Program-made: the position numbers and the translations under genes | Origin: Diphasiastrum complanatum | Taxonomy: Eukaryota; Streptophyta; Lycopodiopsida; Lycopodiales; Lycopodiaceae | Direction of reading: 5' to 3' | Assembly: GCA_029204225.1 (NCBI GenBank) | Contig: CM055100.1 | Span: 439,001-503,000, forward strand | Length of the DNA stretch: 64,000 bases | Shown here: piece by piece, positions 1 through 11,472 of the stretch | Numbering within the stretch: the stretch's first letter is position 1 | Layout of the letters: each line of letters begins with the position of its first letter | The notes under the pieces: model-generated | Seen by the model: the letters and a program-made list of their open reading frames with translations, nothing else | Database searches by the model: none | What the model was told of the DNA's origin: nothing

Positions 1-249
1 GGACCGCCACCAGTTTTGGTGGGGGATACTGTTGGAAGGTTTTGCGGATATCGAGGTAACCCTAACCATAGTTAATAAGTGAGAGGGATTTGGAAGCCTA
101 TGCGTGTAAGTCCAACCCGATGATCACATAAATAGTTGATTAGTTAGAAATGAACAACGCACCAGAGGTAAAGAAAATCTTGAGTAGTTGTACAGCCGCA
201 CGTCACACCGATATCGCATATCTGTACCAATATCGGATCCACATGCGAC
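1..249. other. Unassigned sequence upstream of Copia debris
   Basis: No open frame or recognisable signal is visible. The stretch probably belongs to the 5' part of the Copia element whose gag remnant begins just downstream, but no LTR end or tRNA-like primer site was found, so its origin is left open. Confidence 0.3.
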
Positions 250-1450
250 ATGAGAAAACGGAAAGTCCAAAATGTCATCAACTTATCAGTTAGAGGTGCA
301 ATTATTCCCTATATTTTGAATTCAAAAGGACCAAAAGAAGCATGGGATACATTGAAGGCATTGTTTGAAACGACAAATACATCTCGAATATTATTTTTGA
401 AGACGAAGTTGCATACATTGCGGATGGATGATGGTGCAACTATTGCCGATCACATACTGAAGATCAAAGAGATTCGTGACCAATTAGCAGCAGTTGGATA
501 GCAAGTACAAGATCGTGCGATCGTACAATTGACATTGAATGGTTTGAGTGAGTCACATCAGATGTTTGTGACGAGTATAGCCACAAGAGAAAATCTTCCA
601 ATCTATGAAGAACTAGGTGGATTGCTTTTGCAGCAATGTCAAGAGAACTTGAATCATCGTAACAGGAGCTATGATCAAGCTCTTGCAGTTAGAGGACAAG
701 GTGGAAGATTTGGCCGTGGAAGGTATCAATCGAGAGGAGGAAACTCAAGCCGAGGATCATTTCAACAATTTCATGAGCAAGTCAATGATAGTCCAAATTG
801 AGGCAATTGGAATCAAGGCCGAGGTCAAGGACGCGGCTATTCAAGACAAAATAAACCTGGAAATTGTAGTTACTGCAACAAACCTGGCCACTGGGAGCGT
901 GAATGCTTCAAGAAACCAAAGGAGATGGAACAAAGAAAAGACAAATGGCAAGCGGAAAATTATGCTGATCAACATCAATTTGATGACTATTATTATGAAG
1001 ATAATTATACTGATTAACATCAATACGATGATGATCAATATGAAGATGATATAGGTGAGAGCTCAAAATTGTTCATTACAACATTAATGACAAGTGATGA
1101 AGCCAAGGATACCTGGTACATTGATAGTGGTCCATCCAAGCACATGACGTCAAGGAAAGAGTGGTTTTCCAAACTCAAGGAAACTGTCAGTGGTGATAAA
1201 GTTGGACAAGCTGATGGAAAATTGCTATCTATTAAAGGAGTTGGAGTGGTACCAATGAAGTTAACCAGCGAGAAGATAAAGCAGATAAGCAATGTGCAAT
1301 ATGTACTTGGCTTAGCTAACAATCTACTATCTATTGGAATGATGGCTGATCAACAACTCAAGGTTGAGTTTGACAGCGACAAATGTCTTGTCAAGGACAT
1401 CAAGAATCACTACAAAGTTCGGAAAGATTCATTACAAGCCAATGTCACTC
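250..1450 (+). pseudogene. Degenerate Copia gag, zinc knuckle and protease
   Basis: This is a remnant of a Ty1/Copia polyprotein. It opens with a UBN2-type gag segment (AWDTLKALFE, then DHILKIKEIRDQLAAVG). A Gly/Arg-rich linker and a CCHC zinc knuckle follow at about 866-910 (CSYCNKPGHWEREC), and then an aspartic protease with the motif WYIDSGPSKHMTS near 1110-1150. The Copia hallmark DSGAS has become DSGPS. The frame is interrupted by TAG at 499, TGA at 799 and TAA at 1015, so it cannot be translated as one protein. After about 1440 the Copia similarity stops and gypsy sequence takes over. Integrase, reverse transcriptase and RNase H are absent. Confidence 0.8.
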
Positions 1451-1479
1451 TTTCTTTCCATGTACTCTGGAAGCATGCT

Positions 1480-2860
1480 GGCCAGTGGAAACAACAGATC
1501 CAATCCAATAACACCACCATTGATGAGTTTCCTGAAATGCCCTTACATTTAACCAATCCACTCAGCGAACGAGGCAACATCAAAATCCCAGCTATCCATC
1601 ATTAATCCCGTGAAGTTTTAGCAGTACTCGATTGTGGCTCCGGTGTCAATATCATTTCCACATCCCTCATGATAGAATGGAATCTGAGAGACAAACTAGC
1701 CAAACTCACTTGTCAGCTTCGGATGGTTGATCAAAGTGTAGTCTGACCTACTAGTTTCCTTCCATACGTGCTGATCAAACTAGGAGGTCTCAAGTTTTCT
1801 GTCGATCTCGTAGTACTTGATATTCCCAATAATGCCTATTCTTATGAACTACTTGGTCGTCCGTGGCTCACCAATGCACGAGTTGCTCATGACTGGAGCA
1901 AAGGCCGAGTCACTTTTGAAAATCGTGACAGTTCTGTCACCATTGATTCAACGGGTAAACTCAAATTTGCACGCATCCATGACGAAGGATTCTCAACCAC
2001 CAACTCAGTATTTGAGCCATACCAGTCCAGCCACGAAAAAGGTCATTATGTTAAATCTATTGATATCATAAACTGGAGTCACAGTCTAGCTACCATTGAT
2101 TGTGTGAATGCCGAATATTGTGCTCAACATCAAGATAATTGTACCTCTCCACTCCTGATCGATTACGACCAATTACCTGATCTCCTATCATTAATATCAA
2201 TTTTATTGATATTCTTCCACACCATGATGAGCTACTAAATGTTGCATGGCTACCTACTAATGAATCAGATGATTTCTTCATTGATGACGAGAATGTCTTA
2301 CAAATTCAGAATTGCTCAGAAGATTTGGACATTTCTGATATTCAGATCCTCAATTATATGAAGGCACTCCCACTTAGGACCTATCCGCAACATGCATCCA
2401 ACGTGGAACCAGTTGTCAAGGTTGCAACTGAAAAACCTGAGACAAAATTCTACCGTCCCAAATGCCCAAACTATCCATGGGATCTTTGTGAGGAGGAGAC
2501 TATCTTTCAAATTGATGACGAGATCCTCCATGACATACCCACCGTCCCTCATCCACACACCTCTCCACCACCAAAGCCTCAACCACATGGTCATACTATG
2601 AAAGAGAAAATGAAAAAACTGCTTCAAATTCAACCGTCGGGTGACCTCACCATTGTTAGGGAAGTTCCTGAGATTGCCTCTGTTCCTACACTAGCCCTCG
2701 AACATTCCCAATCACCATTTTGACAAGAGAAAGGCAAGGCCCCCCTCGAATCTCTAGCCCATGATGTTCTTGCATCTTTAAGGACTATACGATCGAGGAT
2801 GTCACAATCCAATTACTCCAAGCTCAACATGAGCCAACTGGTAATTCACCCTACGAAGGC
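1480..2860 (+). pseudogene. Gypsy retropepsin and linker remnant
   Basis: This is the N-terminal pol portion of a Ty3/gypsy retrotransposon. A retropepsin-like segment lies at about 1615-2080. It has VLDCGSGVNIIS where functional enzymes carry D(T/S)GA, and further on the flap-like ELLGRPWL. In-frame stops occur near 1606 and 1744. Beyond about 2240 is a poorly conserved, Pro-rich linker before the reverse transcriptase. The segment lies on the same strand as, and runs into, the reverse transcriptase at about 2861, so the two belong to one element. No gag or 5' LTR of this element is present, because Copia debris lies directly upstream. Confidence 0.65.
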
Positions 2861-4240
2861 CCTACACAAACCATAACCCTTTCTCTGAGTGAGTCAAATG
2901 AAACCAACGAATATTTTGTCCACGTCGGAGCTCATCTCAATCACGAACAACGTAGACGGCTTGAAAAGCTCTTGCCAAAATATCGACCTGTCTTTGTCTG
3001 GACCTATAAAGACATGAAAGGCGTCTCACCCCAAGTAGCTGTGCATCATATCCCGCTTAAATCAAGTGCGAGGCCCACTACTAGTCATCCATATAGATTC
3101 AATCCCATCTATAAGGCCAAGATCAAAGAAGAATTACAATGCCTCTTAGATGCGAGATTTATCTATGAAATTGAGCATACTGAGTGGGTCTCCCCAATTG
3201 TCATCGTTCCCAAGAAAAATGAAAAACTTCGAATCTGTGTCGATTTTAAGAAACTTAACGTTGTCATTGAACGTGATCATTTTTCATTACCTTTCGAAGA
3301 ATCCATCTTAGAAAATCTAGCAGGAGATGAGGCTTACTCCTTAGATGGCTTTAGCGGATACAATATGATCCAAATCGCTGAAGAAGATCAACATAAAACC
3401 GCTTTTGCCACAGAATGGGGAACCTTCTACTGGAAAGTCGTGCCCTTTGGTCTCTACAATACTCCTAGCGCCTTCCAATGTGTTATGCAAGCGGCCTTTT
3501 CTCAGCAGATGGGCGATACCTTAGAGGTTTGCTTCGACATCTCTCTTAATCCTGAAAAATGCCAGATTTGGGTAACCCATGGTATTGTGTTAGGACATAT
3601 TATCTCACGAAATGGCATTGCCACTGACCCTGAAAAGATCCTTATCATTCAAAATCTACCGGAACCGCGTACGATATGTGAAGTTTACTCTTTCCTTGGC
3701 CACGACAACTACTATCGGTGCTTTATTTTTTATTTCGCTAACAAAGCACACTTAATCTACAAAGTAGTTGTAGCTCCCAAATGGACGAATGAACAACACG
3801 TCGCCTTTAATCAACTCAAAGAAGCCCTTACCAATGCACCCATCCTCCGGGCTCCTGATTATTCTAAAGAATTTCATGTGCATGCCGATGCATCCAAGTA
3901 TGCCATTGGAGCAGTTCTCACCCAACCAGGAGAATTCAAAAAGGACTACCTAATCTGTTTTCTTAGTCGACAATTGATACCTACTGAAGTCAATTATACC
4001 ACTACCGAACGTGAAGCCTTGGCAATGGTATAGGCGGTTCATAACTTTTGTCATTATCTTCTAGGAAAAGTTTTTGCATTCTTCACTGATCATCAAGCAC
4101 TGCTGTATCTCATCAACAAGACATGCATCACAGGCCGAATTACTAGATGGATCCTATTACCGCGAGAATTTGAGTTTAGGATCGTGGTTCGTAAGGGAGT
4201 TCAACATTTTCTAGCAGACCATCTATCTCGAATCCCTACC
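2861..4240 (+). pseudogene. Gypsy reverse transcriptase-RNase H, catalytic loop deleted
   Basis: Ty3/gypsy reverse transcriptase and RNase H. Visible motifs are VSPIVIVPKKN, LRICVDFKKLN, FGLYNTPSAFQ and the RNase H segments HVHADASKYAIGAVL and FFTDHQALLYL. After VMQAAFSQQMGDTLEVCFD the sequence jumps straight to ISLNPEKC. The block that should carry the YVDD catalytic aspartates and the following helix is missing, roughly 30-35 residues, so this copy cannot polymerise. An in-frame TAG follows EALAMV at 4031-4033. The order RT, RNase H, integrase is diagnostic of gypsy as opposed to Copia. Confidence 0.85.
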
Positions 4241-5556
4241 CTTCCTACCCGTTATCAAGGCGTCAACGATGATTTACCAGATGCAATCCTTTTCCAAGTT
4301 GGCTCTACACTTGTATGGGCTAAGGCAGATGGATCCTTCCTTCTCTAAACTTGAACAACGTGTGTTGGTCCTCAAATCTAAGTCATATACGTTAATTGCA
4401 GGACAACTCTACAAGCAAAGGTTAGATGGAATCATCCGACGATGTCTTACTGAAGGTGAAATACCCTCTATAATTTCCCTCACTCATGAAGGTATTGGTG
4501 CAGGACATTTCTCTTCTAAAACAACTGCTAAGAAAATTCTCTTGGCCGGGTTTTGGTGGCCAACACTCTTCAAGGATACACACAATTACACTAAGGCTTG
4601 TGATGTCTGCCAACGCACCAAACGCTTTCAAAAAACAGACTACATGCCTTTATTCCCTGTAACCACTAATCAAGCTTTTCAAAAATGGGAAATTGATTAT
4701 GTTGGACCTATTAGTCCTGCTGCTCGACACACACAATCTCGTTACATCATAGTAGCTACGGACTATTGCACCAAATGGGCTGAAGCAAGAGCTGTTTGCA
4801 ATGCTGACGCTCATTCTACCGTCAAATTTCTCTATGAACAGGTTATAGTTTGTTTTGGATGTCCTCTGGATCTTATCAGTGATAGGGGTACACATTTCCT
4901 TAACTCTATCATAGCAGATATCCTTTCAAAAAATTTTGTGGTACATTGCAAAAGTTTCCCATACTCCACGCTGCAATGGCCAGGCGGAATCCACAAATAG
5001 AATCCTATGTAGAATTCTCACCAAAATCATCGAATCCAATCGATCTGATTGGGAACTCAAACTCCATGCTGCTCTCTGGGCTTATCGCACCACCCCAAAG
5101 CGAGCTACTGGCTTAACCCCTTTCCAGCTCACATATGGCCAAGAAGCCATTATGTCTGTGGAATTCCATATCCCCTCCCTCCGACTAGCCTATAACCTTG
5201 AGTCTGATACTCACCAAAATCTAGCAAACAGGTTATTCCATCTGGAGCAACTCTGTGAAACACAACGGATCAGCATCCATGCTCAACAAGTCCACAAATG
5301 ATGACAAAAAGCATGGCATGATCGATCATTGAAACTTAGAGACTTTCAAGTTGGAGATAAGGTCCTGCTATACCAGGCCAAAGCCTTCAAAGACAAACTG
5401 AAATTTTCTGGCCAAGGATCTTACGTCATTAAAAAAATCTTTTCCTCTGGATATGTACAACTCCAAACCCTTCAAGGTGATATCCTCGACACTATGGCCA
5501 ATGGGAGCCGACTGAGAAAGTACAATGAACCCTATTTTTATCTTGATATGTATTAG
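4241..5556 (+). pseudogene. Gypsy integrase, frameshifted
   Basis: Integrase of the same gypsy element. The HHCC zinc-binding region is seen from GIGAGHFSSKTTAKK to KACDVCQRTKR. The catalytic core shows WEIDYVGPI (first Asp), DLISDRGTHF (second Asp) and NGQAESTNRI (Glu). A frameshift near 4970 separates the second Asp (frame ending at the TAG at 4998) from the Glu (next frame, 4936-5301). A second break before 5329 splits off the C-terminal GDKVLLYQAKAF/SGYVQLQTLQG segment. All catalytic residues remain visible but the frame is broken at least twice. Confidence 0.85.
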
Positions 5557-5696
5557 TTGTTTTCTTTCCTACTGTTTTTCTTCATTTTTTATTGCATGCT
5601 TGCCATTCGATATTTTTGCTTTGCTTTCTTATCCAAACCATCAAGATACTATCAGATCAAGTATACCAACAGTCTTCTCTGAGAAAACCACAAAAG
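5557..5696 (+). other. Gypsy 3' noncoding sequence, left flank of Copia insertion
   Basis: AT-rich sequence after the integrase stop. The Copia element at 5697 has inserted here, and the gypsy 3' region resumes at 12128. The bases just before the insertion (AAAAG) nearly repeat those just after it (AAAGC), giving a 4-bp AAAG target duplication or a slipped 5-bp one. Confidence 0.5.
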
Positions 5697-6351
5697 TGTG
5701 AAAAATACAGATCCTAAGTGGATCTAAACTCCAAGATCATTGGCTTGAATGCTTGCACTCCAAACTACATAAGCTAGGAATTGGCAACACATTCTATGCT
5801 ACCTAGAATGCAAAGAACTTGATCAAAAAACATTTATCACAAATGGAAACTTCCATAAACATCAAGTGCGGCCCAAAATAGCATTATACAGTCCATAATA
5901 CATCAGCCTATCACTTTTGGAAAGCACCTAAGATCATACACAATAGCTTGAAGACAATACACACAACAATGCTCTCAATGGAGGAAGAAACAATGACAAT
6001 GATCTATTGATCTCAATGAAGCATACAAAAGGTTTCTCCAGCCTGTTTTCCACGACTTCCCTACTATTTATGAATGAGGAAGATGACTCTCTCTCCTCTC
6101 TCTAGAAGGTACTTGACCCTAGATATTCCCTATATAGGAAAAATAGCTAAAAATGGCTTATATGACCAAAATACATCAAAATGGTCTCATTTTGAAGGGT
6201 ATGAAGTTTGACACTTCATCATACTGAAAAAATACAGTAAATAAAAACATTGTGGCCTGGTTCACACGTGTGAAACTCCAGAACCAAAACTATTTACAAT
6301 TTTAGCCAATTTAGGCCTCAAACTAGCTAGGAAATGTTGACAATTTTCACA
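5697..6351 (-). repeat. 3' LTR of the young Copia element
   Basis: 655 bp, matching 11473-12127 at all positions except 6073. Element-sense ends are TGTGAAAA and TTTTCACA. The polyprotein stop codon lies inside it at 6347-6349. Confidence 0.95.
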
Positions 6352-9300
6352 CTCCCTCTTCAACATTGGATGCTAGTTTCAACATAGTCTTTGAGCACAT
6401 TCCAAGATTAGATCTATGCATTAAATATAGGTCCTTTCCCAATGGTTTGGTGAAGATATCAGCCACACACTCCTTTGAAGAGACATGTTGAAGCTCCACC
6501 TCTTTGGCAATGACTTGATCTCTCACAAAATGGTGAGCAATCTCAATGTGCTTGCTCCTTGCATGAAAAACAGGATTGCTTGCCAAGCTTTGGGCTGAAA
6601 GGTTATCACAAAGTATGATTGGAGTCTTCTCTGGTTCCAGCAAGTGAAGATCCAATAACATCCTCTTGATCCAAAGAATCTCCTTGGTGCATGTTGTTAA
6701 TGCCTTGTACTCGGCTTCGGTGGAAGATAGAGAGATAGTTGGTTGCTTCTTTGATAGCCATGAGACCACTCCATCTCCAAGATAGATTGCAAAGGCACTT
6801 GTTGACTTCCTATCCATTTGATCACCTGCAAAATCTGAATCTGAAAATCCACAAAGGTTAGGTGTAGTACCTCCATACAAGATGCCAAAATCTCTAGATC
6901 CCGAGATGTATCTAAGTACTCTCTTTCCTAGCTTCCAATGAGCCTCACTAGGATCTTGCATAAATTGACTTAGTTTACCAACCACAAAGCTTAGATCAGG
7001 TCTTGTGATGGTTAACCATATAAGAGATCCTATTAGCTTTCTATAGAGAGTAATGTCCTCGAAGGATCTTTCATTACTTCTTGTAGTTAGCTTTACATTT
7101 GATTCCATAGGAGTAGAAACAACTTTACAATCTTCCATATGAAACCTTTTTAGAATAGAGTTAACATACTTTTCTTGACATATGAATGTAGATCTAGAAG
7201 TTCTAATAATCTCTATTCCTAAGATATAATGAAGTTTACCAAGATCTTGAATTTCAAACTCTCTTTTGAGTGCCATCTTGATTTCATCTATATCTAGATT
7301 GTTACCACCACTTAAGATAATGTCATCAACATAGATCAAAAGTAAAGTGATATCATTTTCATTCAATCTAAAGTAGAGAGAATGATCATACTCACTCATA
7401 ACAAAGTTTTGAGAAAGTAAGAAGGAATTGAGCTTAGCATACCAACTCCTTGGTGCTTGCTTTAGCCCATACAAACTCTTTTGGAGATAGCACACATGAT
7501 TAGGCTCATCATGTGAAACATAGCCCTCGGGTTGCTCCATGTAAATATCTTCTTCAAGATCACCATTCAAGAAGGCATTAGTAACATCCATTTGCCACAT
7601 ATCCCAATCATAAAGAGTTGCAAGAGAGATTAGGATTCGAATAGTTACCATCTTTGCCACGGGTGCAAAGGTCTCATCATAGTCAATACCATATTCTTGA
7701 GCATACCCCTTTGCCACCAACCTTGCCTTGTACTTGTTGATTGATCCATCTTGATTTGTCTTGATCTTGAAGATCCACTTACAACCAATTGCCTTCTTGT
7801 CCTTTGGAAGCTTTACCAACCTCCATGTGTTGCTTTTGATGAGTGCTTGATGCTCATGATCCATGGCTTGGATCCATTCCTTCTTTTGAATTGCTTCACC
7901 TACACAAGTTGGTTCATCAAAAGAGGTAAGAAAAGCAAAGTTAGAGTTGTCCACCACTTGCTTTCCTTTTTCATCATAGGTTAGCCTTGATGGCTTAGCC
8001 CTTTGCCTTTGAGTCTTCCTTGAAGTTTGCTTTGGAGTGGCATCTCCATCTTCATCCAAGACATCTTGCACATCATGATGATTAGTAGGCACATCAACAT
8101 CAACATCAACAACATTGGAAACATTCTCTTCATGAAAGATGACATCCCTACTTATGACAACTTTCTTTGTAGAAGGAATGTACACTTTGTAAGCCTTGCT
8201 TACTTCACTATAGCCAACAAACACACCCTTCTTTGATGAAGGATCTTCTTTAGTTCTATCATCAAGTGTGATATTGACAAAACATGTACATCCAAAGATC
8301 CTACAATGCTTGACACTCGGCCTTCTACCATAAAGAACCTCATGAGGAGTTTTACCATCCAAGGAAGCACTTGTCCATCTATTACATAGATAGTTAGCAC
8401 ATGCTAAAGCTTCCCCCCAAAAAGACTTAGCAAGATTAGCATGTAGTCTCATTGCCTTGGCACATTCACAAAGGGTTCTATTCTTCCTCTCGGCCACTCC
8501 ATTCTGTTGTGGAGTCCTAGGACTAGACATCTCCCTCTTAATCCCATGTGCTATACAAAAGTCTTTGAACCTATTTGAGGTGTATTCCCCTCCATTATCA
8601 GATCTTAAGCATTTGATCTTTGTATTGAATTGGTTTTCCATTTCATTCTTGAACTTGACAAATGCAGCAAACACTTCATCCTTACTTTTAAGAAGATAGA
8701 TCCAAGTATACCTACTAAAGTCATCAATGAAAGTTGCATACATCTTTGCCCCACCATTGCTAGTTGTACTAGAAGAATGAATATCAGAATGCACAAGTTG
8801 AAAAGCTTCTTTAGATCTAGAAGTAGATCTAGAATAAGCAAGTCTATGAGATTTGGACAAGGCACAATGTTCACAAACACTATTGTTTGCAACAAGACTT
8901 TTAGGGAGACCAAGAACAAGCTCTTTCTTTGCCATTACCTCCAAAGATTTGAAGTTGGGATGGCCCAACCTCTTGTGCCAAACTTCTTGGTTTGTCAATT
9001 GCTCCCTAGCCATACATCCTTCATGATTAGAGATCACACATGCATCAAGCTTGAAAAGTTTACCATGCCTCCTACCTTGAGCAATCAAGGATCCACATTT
9101 ACTTATCAAACATGCATCTCCAATGAACTCCACATCAAGTCCTTTGTCAATCATTTGACTTACACTAAGCAAATTCTTAGTGATTGAAGGAATGTACAAA
9201 ACATTTTCAAGATTTGCTTTCCTATTTGTTGAAAGGGAAATAGGAATAGTGCCTATGCCTTTGATGTCACATTGACCATCATTTGCAGTGTAGATGATGT

Positions 9301-10300
9301 TACCTTCTCCCTCATAAGACAATAAGGATGTAAAGTATTCCTTATGTCTTGTCATGTGAGATGAGGCTCCACTATCAATCCACCAAGGATCATTATCATC
9401 TATGTTGGCTAACAAACTTGAAGTCATAACAAGTGATTCACATGTGTTATGTTCTTCCTCATCTATTGTAAGATTTCCTTGCCTCTCTCCTTGCTCTCTT
9501 TTCTTCTTATAACATTCATTTGCAAAATGACCTTTTATCCCACAATAAAAGCACTTGAACTTTGACTTATTGTTCTTAGTAGAAGAGGAAGAGGAAGAGT
9601 GATCATCATGATCAAAGTTACCACCTTTGGACCATTTCCCTTTGCCTTTACCTTTGCCCTTGAATTTGCCTTTTGTGAAGAAAGCCTCTTCACCTCCACC
9701 TTGCAAGGATGCACCATCAAGCTTTGATTGCAACCTATGTTCTTCAGCCAATAAGATTTCTTGCAAGTCAACCACACTTGGCAAGACTCTTTGAATGGCA
9801 AAACTTTGCACAAGGTTAGCATGTTCATTTAGCAAACCATTCAACATAACTTGGACTATTTCACCATCTTTTATGTTCTCATCAATGCATGCTAAATCAT
9901 CACTTAGGGACTTAACTCTCAAGATAAATGCATGAGCACTTTCACCCTCTCTTTGCCTACTAGAAAATATTTGTCTCCTTAGGGTCAATACCCTAGATGT
10001 GGACTTTGATTCAAAGAGCTTCTTTAAGGCATTCCATGCCTCACTTGCACTTTGACACTTTCCAACTTCCTTGAGAAGTTCATTTGTAACATTCATTTTA
10101 ATGATATGAAGAGCCCTTTTGGCCTTCTTATCAAACCTTTGTTGCTCTTGAAGTGTGAGAGGTCTCTCTTCAATTTCTGCAACTATGTCCATGAGTTCAT
10201 TCAACTCAAGTAAGGACTCCATCCTCACTTTCCAAGTAGAGTAGTTTGATGAACTCAACCTTTCACTAGACTCTAGCATGATCCCACCATTGGAAGCCAT
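6347..10300 (-). CDS. Intact Copia gag-pol polyprotein, 1317 aa
   Basis: Full Ty1/Copia polyprotein, which should be self-cleaved to capsid, protease, integrase and reverse transcriptase-RNase H. Domains in order: UBN2 gag, about residues 10-190; Lys/Gly-rich linker and zinc knuckle CFYCGIKGHFANEC, 250-263; protease WWIDSGASSHMT, 306-317; integrase zinc site H442/H447/C476/C479; integrase core D506, D568, E604, with exactly 35 residues between the last two; reverse transcriptase with D905 in WQMDVTNAF and YVDD at 990-993; RNase H with FSDSDFAG (about 1152), SSTEAEYKA (about 1192) and CDNLSA (about 1231). All catalytic residues are present and there is no stop. The start MASNGG matches the position of MATSGG in the related element at 23426. 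The stop TGA lies inside the 3' LTR. Gag and pol share one frame, as is usual for plant Copia. Confidence 0.95.
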   Translation of the reverse strand: MASNGGIMLESSERLSSSNYSTWKVRMESLLELNELMDIVAEIEERPLTLQEQQRFDKKAKRALHIIKMNVTNELLKEVGKCQSASEAWNALKKLFESKSTSRVLTLRRQIFSSRQREGESAHAFILRVKSLSDDLACIDENIKDGEIVQVMLNGLLNEHANLVQSFAIQRVLPSVVDLQEILLAEEHRLQSKLDGASLQGGGEEAFFTKGKFKGKGKGKGKWSKGGNFDHDDHSSSSSSTKNNKSKFKCFYCGIKGHFANECYKKKREQGERQGNLTIDEEEHNTCESLVMTSSLLANIDDNDPWWIDSGASSHMTRHKEYFTSLLSYEGEGNIIYTANDGQCDIKGIGTIPISLSTNRKANLENVLYIPSITKNLLSVSQMIDKGLDVEFIGDACLISKCGSLIAQGRRHGKLFKLDACVISNHEGCMAREQLTNQEVWHKRLGHPNFKSLEVMAKKELVLGLPKSLVANNSVCEHCALSKSHRLAYSRSTSRSKEAFQLVHSDIHSSSTTSNGGAKMYATFIDDFSRYTWIYLLKSKDEVFAAFVKFKNEMENQFNTKIKCLRSDNGGEYTSNRFKDFCIAHGIKREMSSPRTPQQNGVAERKNRTLCECAKAMRLHANLAKSFWGEALACANYLCNRWTSASLDGKTPHEVLYGRRPSVKHCRIFGCTCFVNITLDDRTKEDPSSKKGVFVGYSEVSKAYKVYIPSTKKVVISRDVIFHEENVSNVVDVDVDVPTNHHDVQDVLDEDGDATPKQTSRKTQRQRAKPSRLTYDEKGKQVVDNSNFAFLTSFDEPTCVGEAIQKKEWIQAMDHEHQALIKSNTWRLVKLPKDKKAIGCKWIFKIKTNQDGSINKYKARLVAKGYAQEYGIDYDETFAPVAKMVTIRILISLATLYDWDMWQMDVTNAFLNGDLEEDIYMEQPEGYVSHDEPNHVCYLQKSLYGLKQAPRSWYAKLNSFLLSQNFVMSEYDHSLYFRLNENDITLLLIYVDDIILSGGNNLDIDEIKMALKREFEIQDLGKLHYILGIEIIRTSRSTFICQEKYVNSILKRFHMEDCKVVSTPMESNVKLTTRSNERSFEDITLYRKLIGSLIWLTITRPDLSFVVGKLSQFMQDPSEAHWKLGKRVLRYISGSRDFGILYGGTTPNLCGFSDSDFAGDQMDRKSTSAFAIYLGDGVVSWLSKKQPTISLSSTEAEYKALTTCTKEILWIKRMLLDLHLLEPEKTPIILCDNLSAQSLASNPVFHARSKHIEIAHHFVRDQVIAKEVELQHVSSKECVADIFTKPLGKDLYLMHRSNLGMCSKTMLKLASNVEEGV
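6352..6361 (-). promoter_or_regulatory. Polypurine tract of the young Copia element
   Basis: On the element strand GAAGAGGGAG directly abuts the LTR start TGTGA. It is the primer site for plus-strand DNA synthesis. The tract is also coding, giving Glu-Glu-Gly-Val with the first LTR bases completing the stop. Confidence 0.8.
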
Positions 10301-11460
10301 GATTCTAATGTTTCTTCAACTTTTAGGTTCTGTCCTAAAGCACTTAGCACTCACTTTTCTCTCAACAAATGATAGATAAAGAGATCTATGAAGATTTAGG
10401 ACCCTAAAACACTTCTATCTTGAACCTAGATGGTTTCCAAGCATAGAAAGGAAGATTGAAACACATGCAACACTTTGCACACACTAAGAATGGATTACAA
10501 AATCAAACCAACCTGAACACACTCTTGCTTAAGCTCTCAAACTTTCCAGCAAGTGACCAAATCAAGTTATGGTGTGAAGAGTTACTTGCATTCTTAGAAA
10601 ATACCCAAAACTAGGATGCCAAGATTACCTAGTAATGAACAAACTTGATCAACATATGATCAACACACTAAGATATTGATTCAACCTGTAAAACCACATG
10701 TAAACCACACTTCTAAAAGTTTATAAACTCCAGCAAGTGATAAATACAAGATTTAGAGGTGAATGAATGAGCACACTTAGTGAATCACAAGACTAGCTTC
10801 ACTATCTTGTCAAATCTTGGTGTTTAGATGTAGATCTAAGATCACTTCACATGAGAATGTTCCTCAACCTGTTAAGAACCTGAAAACACACTTGCATAAT
10901 GGTTAACACCTTCCAGCAAATGCTCCAATCAAATTACATAAGGAGAGTTACTTACATGCTCAACAAAGTACACCAAAATTTATGCCAAAATTGATGACAA
11001 TCTTTACAATATGCTCTTCACAATGGAGCTTACAATATGTTCACCCAAAAAAGGGGATCTTTCATCCAAATGGGAGCTTTGCTCAGCCTTTAGGAGAATT
11101 ACAACTCACTCAAAAGAGCATTTGTCATCCACTTAAGGAGAAGTTTCATCCACTTAAGGAGAGTGTTCATCCAAGAATGGAGATTGTCAACAATAGGATT
11201 GAAAAGAACATTGTTAGTATTGAATATGCACAAGCCTCACAATCACAAATGATTAGGTGTTATGATCTGATCCAAAATAGTTTCTTTTCAGCCTCTGATC
11301 TTCAATAGACCTGAAATATGCTTTTGATCCACAAGTTCAACTCACAAAACAAAGGTTAGTAAGATTTGATCAACAAAGCAATGCAAAATCATGCTAGAAC
11401 TTGATCAAACATCCAAATATCACCAAAAATGGAATACTTACTGTAAATAGAAGCCAACCA
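10301..11460 (-). other. Copia 5' untranslated leader with imperfect repeats
   Basis: A 1.16-kb leader between the primer site and the gag start. Three similar blocks are visible, each with an AACCTG core, then a run like AAACACAC, then TCCAGCAA(G/A)TG. The cores start at about 10509, 10682 and 10865 (spacing 173 and 183 bp). Open frames inside it look incidental. Packaging or dimerisation signals would be expected in such a leader but cannot be identified by eye. Confidence 0.6.
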
Positions 11461-11472
11461 GCTCTGATACCA
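11461..11472 (-). promoter_or_regulatory. Primer binding site, initiator Met tRNA type
   Basis: The element strand reads TGGTATCAGAGC immediately after the 5' LTR. This is the classic plant Copia primer site, complementary to initiator methionine tRNA. Confidence 0.9.

Noticed and set aside
8630-9187. 185-codon plus-strand frame
   Set aside because: Antisense shadow of the intact Copia polyprotein.
10982-11308. 108-codon plus-strand frame inside the Copia leader
   Set aside because: Runs against the element, lies in the leader repeats and shows no domain.
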